Source: JBGPIT01 sp041485125 (GTDB lineage: Bacteria > Desulfobacterota > Binatia > UTPRO1). Taken from it: 16,697 nt of DNA. Position numbers and translations under genes: made by a program. Where the stretch lies: NCBI GenBank assembly GCA_041485125.1, contig JBGPIT010000062.1, positions 1 through 16,697 on the forward strand, in the 5' to 3' direction. Below are positions 12,271-16,697 of the stretch, piece after piece (within the stretch, counting starts at the first letter, position 1; each line of letters starts with the position of its first letter). The notes beneath the pieces are model-generated. The model was not told the DNA's origin. It saw nothing but the letters and a program-made list of their open reading frames with translations, and did no database searches.

Positions 12271-13558
12271 CGCCGCTCGGCATCGCCGGCGTGCGACCCG
12301 GCGTGCCGGCCGTGCGGCCGGTCTCGCCGCGCTCGCGGCCATGCTGCTCGGGCTCGGCAACGCCGCCGTGGCGCTCGCCCTCGACGGCCGCGTGATCGAC
12401 GCCGCGACGACGGCGCCGATCGCGGGCGCGGTCGTGACGCTCGGTGACGAGGTCGCGACCACCGACGCCGGCGGTCGCTTCCAGGTCGCCGGCGACGCCG
12501 ATGCGCTGCGTGCGCGCGCGGTCGGCTACGGCCGCGAGACGGTCGCGGTGCCGCCGCAGCGCGACGAGTCCGTCACGATCGCGCTGGCACCGCTCGAGAC
12601 GAAGGCGCTCTACCTCTCGTTCTACGGCGTCGGCAGCCCGGCGCTGCGCGAGCACGCGCTCCGGCTCGTCGACGAGACGCCGCTCAACGCGCTCGTCATC
12701 GACGTGAAGAGCGACAACGGCAAGATTCCGTACCGCAGCACGGTGCCGCTCGCGGCGGCGGTCGGCGCGCAGGGGCCCACCACGATCGGCGACGTCGGCG
12801 CTCTACTGGCGTCGTTGCACGAGCGCGGCATCTACACGATCGCGCGCATCGTCGTGTTCAAGGACCTACCTCTCGCGTCGGCACGGCCCGATCTCGCGGT
12901 GAAGACGCAAGGCGGCGCGGCCTGGCGCGACCGCGAGCATCTCGCCTGGACCGATCCCTTCAGCGCCGAGGTGCGCGAGTACAATCTCGCGATCGCGGTC
13001 GAGGCCGCGCGCCACGGATTCGACGAGATCCAGTTCGACTACATCCGGTTTCCGGACGCGACCGGGCTCCTCTTCGGACGCCCGAGCACGCTGCAGAGCC
13101 GCACCGACGCGATCGAGGGATTCCTCGTCGAGGCACGCCGCCGGCTCGTTCCCTACAACGTGTTCCTCTCGGCCGACGTGTTCGGCTACGTCTGCTGGAA
13201 CCGCGACGACACGAAGATCGGCCAGCGACTCGAGACTTTGGCGCCGCTCGTCGACTATCTCTCGCCGATGCTCTACCCGTCGTCGTTCCAGTTCGGCATC
13301 CCGGGGTATCGCTACCCGGTGGCGCACCCCTATGAAATCGTGCGGCTCTCGCTCGAGCGCGCGCGCGAGCGGACCGGCCTGCCGGCCGTCCGCTTCCGGC
13401 CGTGGGTGCAGGCGTTCACCGACTACGCGTTCGACCACCGGCCGTTCGGAGCGACAGAGGTGCGGGCGCAGACCGCGGCGGCCGACGATTTCGGCGCCGC
13501 GGGCTGGATGCTGTGGAACCCGCGGAACGTGTACTCGGCGGCAGGGCTCGCGCCGTAG
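12254..13558 (+). CDS. secreted DUF4015-type putative glycoside hydrolase
   Basis: The protein has 434 residues. An Arg-rich start and hydrophobic stretch (about 22-42) look like a signal peptide. Next comes a small carboxypeptidase-regulatory-like beta-sandwich (about 43-112: GRVIDAATTAPIAGAVVTLG ... TTDAGGRFQV). The main domain (about 116-430) is a TIM-barrel of the DUF4015/GHL type (PF13200): ALYLSFYGVG, NALVIDVKSDNGKIPY, IYTIARIVVFKD, GFDEIQFDYIRFPD (candidate catalytic Asp262), VFLSADVFGYVCWN, YLSPMLYPS and GWMLWNPRNVY. It probably cleaves an extracellular or envelope polysaccharide; the substrate is unknown. ATG 12254 has GGAGAGG 6 bases upstream and overlaps the deacetylase end by 17 bases. 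The pair mirrors the two halves of PgaB (deacetylase plus glycoside hydrolase). Confidence 0.87.
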   Translation: MRPRADAARHRRRATRRAGRAAGLAALAAMLLGLGNAAVALALDGRVIDAATTAPIAGAVVTLGDEVATTDAGGRFQVAGDADALRARAVGYGRETVAVPPQRDESVTIALAPLETKALYLSFYGVGSPALREHALRLVDETPLNALVIDVKSDNGKIPYRSTVPLAAAVGAQGPTTIGDVGALLASLHERGIYTIARIVVFKDLPLASARPDLAVKTQGGAAWRDREHLAWTDPFSAEVREYNLAIAVEAARHGFDEIQFDYIRFPDATGLLFGRPSTLQSRTDAIEGFLVEARRRLVPYNVFLSADVFGYVCWNRDDTKIGQRLETLAPLVDYLSPMLYPSSFQFGIPGYRYPVAHPYEIVRLSLERARERTGLPAVRFRPWVQAFTDYAFDHRPFGATEVRAQTAAADDFGAAGWMLWNPRNVYSAAGLAP

Positions 13559-13569
13559 CAGCGCGGCAA

Positions 13570-13587
13570 CGGGCACGCCGGCGCCCG
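13570..13587. terminator. short GC hairpin between convergent glycoside hydrolase and ndvB ends
   Basis: CGGGC and GCCCG pair around an 8-base loop in the 31-base space between the two convergent stop codons. The stem is only 5 bp and no T tract follows, so this is a weak candidate for a shared terminator. Confidence 0.25.
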
Positions 13588-13589
13588 GC

Positions 13590-16500
13590 CTACCCGAGAG
13601 TGATGCGCACCTCGTGGGTGGCGCCGTCCTGCCGGCGCGGCACGCACGGCTCGGCGACCGGCTCACCGTCGACGAGCATGCTCGTAATGCCGTGGCCGAC
13701 GCCGCGCGGGTTCTCGACCCCGATTCGAGTAACGGTGGACCCGTCGCGCAGGACGATCTCGAATCCCGGCCAGGCACGTGGGATCCGCGGCGCGATACGC
13801 CACGCGCCGCTCTCCGGGCGGATGCCGAGGATCACCTCGAGCACGAACCGATAGGCCCACGCCGCCGCGCCCGTGTACCACGTCCACCCGCCGCGACCTT
13901 CCCAAGGCGGAGCACCGTAGACGTCCGCCGCGAGCACGTAGGGCTCGACGCGGTAGAGCGCCACGGTCTCGGGCGTCGCGGCACGGCGCAGCGGCAGCAT
14001 CTGTCCGAAGAGCTCGACGGCGCGATCGGCGTCGCCGAGCTCAGCGAGCGCCCACACGACCCAGATCGCCGCGTGCGTGTACTGGCCGCCGTTCTCGCGC
14101 ACCCCCGGCGGATACGCGCGGACGTAACCCGGATCGGCGCCCGCGCCGTGAAACGGCGGCGCGAAGAGCAGCACGAGCCCGTCCTTCCGGACCAGCTCGC
14201 GCTCGACCGCGGCCATGGCTTCCGCCGCGCGCTGTGGGTCGGCGGCCGATGACAGGACTGCCCACGACTGCGCCAGCGAGTCGATGCGGCACTCCGCGCT
14301 GGCCGCCGATCCGAGCGGCGTACCGTCGTCATAGTAGCCGCGCCGGTACCACGCGCCGTCCCACGCGGACGCCTCGATCGCCCGGCGAAGCTCCTCGGCG
14401 TGACGGCGGAGCTCGTCGGCGCGCGCCGGATCGCCCCGCAACGCCGCGATCGGCGCGAAGCGCGAGAGCGTCGCGTGCAGGAACCATCCCAGCCACACGC
14501 TCTCGCCGCGCCCGCCGACCCCAACGCGGTTCATGCCGTCGTTCCAGTCGCCGCCGCCGAAGAGCGGCAGGCCGTGCGGGCCCGCGGTGCGGCCGCGCGC
14601 GAGCGCCGCGAGACAGTGCTCGTAGAGCGTCGCGCTGCGCGCGGCGGCGGGAAAGCGGCCGTAGCGCTCGAGCTCGCGCGCGTCCAGCGGATCGCTCGAG
14701 AGAAACCCTACCTGCTCGGACAAGATCGTCTCGTCGGCGGTGGCCGCGACGTAGTGCGCGGTCACGAAGGGCAGCCAGAGCAGGTCGTCCGAGCAGCGCG
14801 TGCGCACGCCCGCTCCCGATGGCGGGTGCCACCAATGGAGTACGTCGCCCTCCTCGAACTGGTGCCGCGCCGCCTCGAGAACATGGGCGCGACAGAGCGC
14901 GGGCGCGAAATGTACGAGCGCCATCGCATCCTGAAGCTGATCGCGGAAGCCGAATGCGCCGCTCGATTGATAGTAGCCGGTGCGCCCCCAGAGGCGGCTC
15001 GCCAGCGTCTGGTACGGCAGCCACCGGTTCACCAGGGCGTCGAGCGCCGGATCGGGCGTGTGCACCTCGACCGCGTCGAGCAGCGCATCCCAGCGCCGGC
15101 CGACAGCCGCCCACGCGTCATCGACGTCGCCGCGAGTCCGGTAGCGCATCACCAGGTCGCGCGCCGCCTCAGGCGTAGCCGCTTCGCCGAGGACGAAGTG
15201 GACGCGCACGGCGGCGCCGGGCGCGATGTCGACGTGCACTTGAAGCGCCGCGCACGGATCGGCGCCGGCGCGCACCGTGCTCGCGAGCCCGATGCGGCCG
15301 AGCGCCGCCGGCGCCGCGTACGTACCGTGGCGGCCGAGGAACTCGGCGCGATCGGCGGTGAGGCTGTGCAGCCGCTCGCTCGCGGCGACGAACGCCACGC
15401 GCTCGGCGAAGTCCTCGTTCCACGGATTGCGCGCGAGGAGGATCTCCGCGGCGGCGTCGAACTCCGGCACGACGAAGGCTTGCGCCGCGTCGCGCGACGT
15501 CCCCAGCACCCACTCGACGTAGTACGTGACGGTGATCCGTCGTGGACGGTCGAGGCGGTTCACGAGCCCGAGCTCGACGATCTTGATGGGATCGTCGGCT
15601 GCGACCCACAGGCGCAGGCTCTGATCGAGCCCATGGCTGCGATGCCGAAACACCGTGTAGCCGGCGCCGTGCCGGACCTCGTACCCGCCGGCGGGCGCCG
15701 GGCGCGGTGTCGGCGACCAGAACGCGCCGGTCTCCTCGTCGCGGAGATAGACCGCCTCGCCCGGCTCGTCCAACACCGGATCGTTCCGCCAGGGCGTGAG
15801 GCGCCGCTCGCCGCTGTTCTCCGCCCACGTGTAGCCGCCGCCCGATTCGGAGACGACGAAGCCGAAGCCGCGATTCGCGACCACGTTCACCCACGGCGCC
15901 GGGGTCGCGCCGGCCGCGCCGAGGTGAATGACGTACTCGCGGCCGTCGGCGCGGAGGCCCCCGAGGCCGTTGTCGAACGACACTGCGGCCTCCCGCTCGA
16001 GCGCCTCGGGCGGCGGCAGCTCGGCTCGGCTCGGGATGAGCGGCGGTAGGCACGTGGGCTCCGCGGCCGCGGCCGTGAGCTGGTCCTCGAGGCTGCCGCG
16101 CGACCGATCGACGACCACGCGCGCGGCGGCGAGCAGGAGAATCCGGTCCGCGCCCGTGATCTGTCGCGCCCGTATGACGAACACGCCGCCGCGCCGTTCC
16201 GGCCACGCATCGGCCTTTGCATGGCCGAGCGTGCGCGCGATCGCCTCCCCAACCTCGCCGCTGTAGCCGCCCGGATGCTCGTCGAGCACGACGACGTCGG
16301 CCGCGACGCCCCGCCCGCGCCAGAGTCGATGCGCGTGCAGGATGCGCTCGAGCAGGGCGGCGTCCTCGGCTTCGCGCGCGCGGACGAGGAGAATCGGAAG
16401 ATCGCCGGAGATCCCGTGTCTCCAGAGGGACGCTTGTCCGGCGCGGTTCCGGGCCAGCAGCTCGGCGGGGGCGCGGAGCGCGTGATGCGGAACGAGCAGC

Positions 16501-16697
16501 AGCGAGAGCAGCCGTTGCGCGGTCGCGAGATCGGTGGGCGCGATGCCGCTCTCGGCCACCTCGGCCACCGCTCGCCTACGCGCGAGCTCGAAGATCGATT
16601 CGAGCTCGCGCGGCGATCGGTGGCGGCGCGCCACCGCGAGCGCGGCCGCGCGCGATTCCGCCGCGATCAGCACGTAGGCGAGCGAGGTCGACCCGCG
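13590..16697 (-). CDS. ndvB: cyclic beta-1,2-glucan synthase (NdvB/ChvB), C-terminal GH94 part, cut by the window edge
   Basis: About 1035 codons are visible with no stop to the right edge, so the start lies outside. The family is usually about 2,800 residues: an N-terminal membrane GT84 synthase and a C-terminal GH94 phosphorylase; only the latter part is here. From the N-side: a helical family region (LARNRAGQASLWRHGISGDL, PILLVRAREAEDAALLE), the carbohydrate-binding domain (GFGFVVSESGGGYTWAENSG, RRLTPWRNDPV; about 15780-15870), then the catalytic barrel with WLPYQTLASRLWGRTGYYQS, GAFGFRDQLQDAMALV, VLHWWHPPSGAGVRTRCSDD and GGGDWNDGMNRVG. The Asp codon in WNDG at 14538-14540 is the expected general acid. 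In Brucella Cgs this domain trims the glucan and sets ring size. The product is a periplasmic osmoprotective glucan. It is convergent with the DUF4015 gene. Confidence 0.93.
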   Translation of the reverse strand, partial: RGSTSLAYVLIAAESRAAALAVARRHRSPRELESIFELARRRAVAEVAESGIAPTDLATAQRLLSLLLVPHHALRAPAELLARNRAGQASLWRHGISGDLPILLVRAREAEDAALLERILHAHRLWRGRGVAADVVVLDEHPGGYSGEVGEAIARTLGHAKADAWPERRGGVFVIRARQITGADRILLLAAARVVVDRSRGSLEDQLTAAAAEPTCLPPLIPSRAELPPPEALEREAAVSFDNGLGGLRADGREYVIHLGAAGATPAPWVNVVANRGFGFVVSESGGGYTWAENSGERRLTPWRNDPVLDEPGEAVYLRDEETGAFWSPTPRPAPAGGYEVRHGAGYTVFRHRSHGLDQSLRLWVAADDPIKIVELGLVNRLDRPRRITVTYYVEWVLGTSRDAAQAFVVPEFDAAAEILLARNPWNEDFAERVAFVAASERLHSLTADRAEFLGRHGTYAAPAALGRIGLASTVRAGADPCAALQVHVDIAPGAAVRVHFVLGEAATPEAARDLVMRYRTRGDVDDAWAAVGRRWDALLDAVEVHTPDPALDALVNRWLPYQTLASRLWGRTGYYQSSGAFGFRDQLQDAMALVHFAPALCRAHVLEAARHQFEEGDVLHWWHPPSGAGVRTRCSDDLLWLPFVTAHYVAATADETILSEQVGFLSSDPLDARELERYGRFPAAARSATLYEHCLAALARGRTAGPHGLPLFGGGDWNDGMNRVGVGGRGESVWLGWFLHATLSRFAPIAALRGDPARADELRRHAEELRRAIEASAWDGAWYRRGYYDDGTPLGSAASAECRIDSLAQSWAVLSSAADPQRAAEAMAAVERELVRKDGLVLLFAPPFHGAGADPGYVRAYPPGVRENGGQYTHAAIWVVWALAELGDADRAVELFGQMLPLRRAATPETVALYRVEPYVLAADVYGAPPWEGRGGWTWYTGAAAWAYRFVLEVILGIRPESGAWRIAPRIPRAWPGFEIVLRDGSTVTRIGVENPRGVGHGITSMLVDGEPVAEPCVPRRQDGATHEVRITLG

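Noticed and set aside
14400..16049. Long plus-strand open frames opposite the glucan synthase (also 13778-15178)
   Set aside because: Low-complexity Arg/Ala composition without motifs, while the minus strand gives a full GH94 protein.
1..16697. CRISPR arrays, tRNA or rRNA genes, insertion sequences, toxin-antitoxin pairs
   Set aside because: No regular direct repeats, no RNA gene signatures and no transposase or integrase motifs were found in any reading frame.

Overview
The window comes from a high-GC bacterium (GC-rich third codon positions, Shine-Dalgarno (SD) sites of the AGGAGG type). The gene mix fits an environmental proteobacterium-like lineage, for example Deltaproteobacteria sensu lato (Myxococcota or Binatota-like). 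It includes universal stress proteins, CBS proteins, Hsp20, a bacterial CDP-archaeol synthase homologue, an acyl-AMP ligase/acyltransferase fusion and a cyclic beta-1,2-glucan synthase. Lineage is inferred from gene content only. There is no rRNA, tRNA, CRISPR array or insertion sequence.

Layout. (1) 1-1414, plus strand: the last codons of a ketoacyl-ACP synthase III, then an alpha/beta hydrolase. (2) 1507-2734, minus strand: a CBS-ACT protein whose stop overlaps the start of a CarS-like membrane protein. (3) 2947-3834, plus: a USP-CBS-CBS fusion, divergent from (2). (4) 3845-5849, minus: a small conserved protein, a FixL-like PAS histidine kinase and an overlapping single-domain response regulator. 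(5) 5964-6653, plus: the decayed remnant of a ribosome hibernation factor (HPF/RaiA family), then a single-domain USP. (6) 6885-10621, plus: a 937-residue ACP / acyl-AMP ligase / acyltransferase fusion, coupled by a GTGA overlap to a tandem USP. (7) 10738-11178, minus: Hsp20. (8) 11389-13558, plus: a secreted polysaccharide deacetylase overlapping a secreted DUF4015-type glycoside hydrolase, resembling a split PgaB. (9) 13590 to the right edge, minus: the C-terminal GH94 part of a cyclic beta-1,2-glucan synthase.

The most striking structure is regulatory. Six intergenic positions carry sigma-54-like -24/-12 elements (GG-N10-GC type). They lie upstream of the CBS-ACT gene, the USP-CBS gene, the small conserved gene, the acyl-AMP ligase fusion, hsp20 and the deacetylase. 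In five of the six, the predicted start site falls only 12-16 nt before the start codon. In four of these five a good SD begins at or within a few bases of the predicted +1. The window therefore looks like part of a sigma-54-controlled stasis or low-oxygen stress island: USP/CBS energy sensors, a chaperone, membrane-lipid remodelling and envelope polysaccharide genes, with a possible oxygen- or redox-sensing kinase. No sigma-54 activator (AAA+ enhancer-binding protein) lies in the window. Promoter calls and gene-family calls are from sequence reading only.
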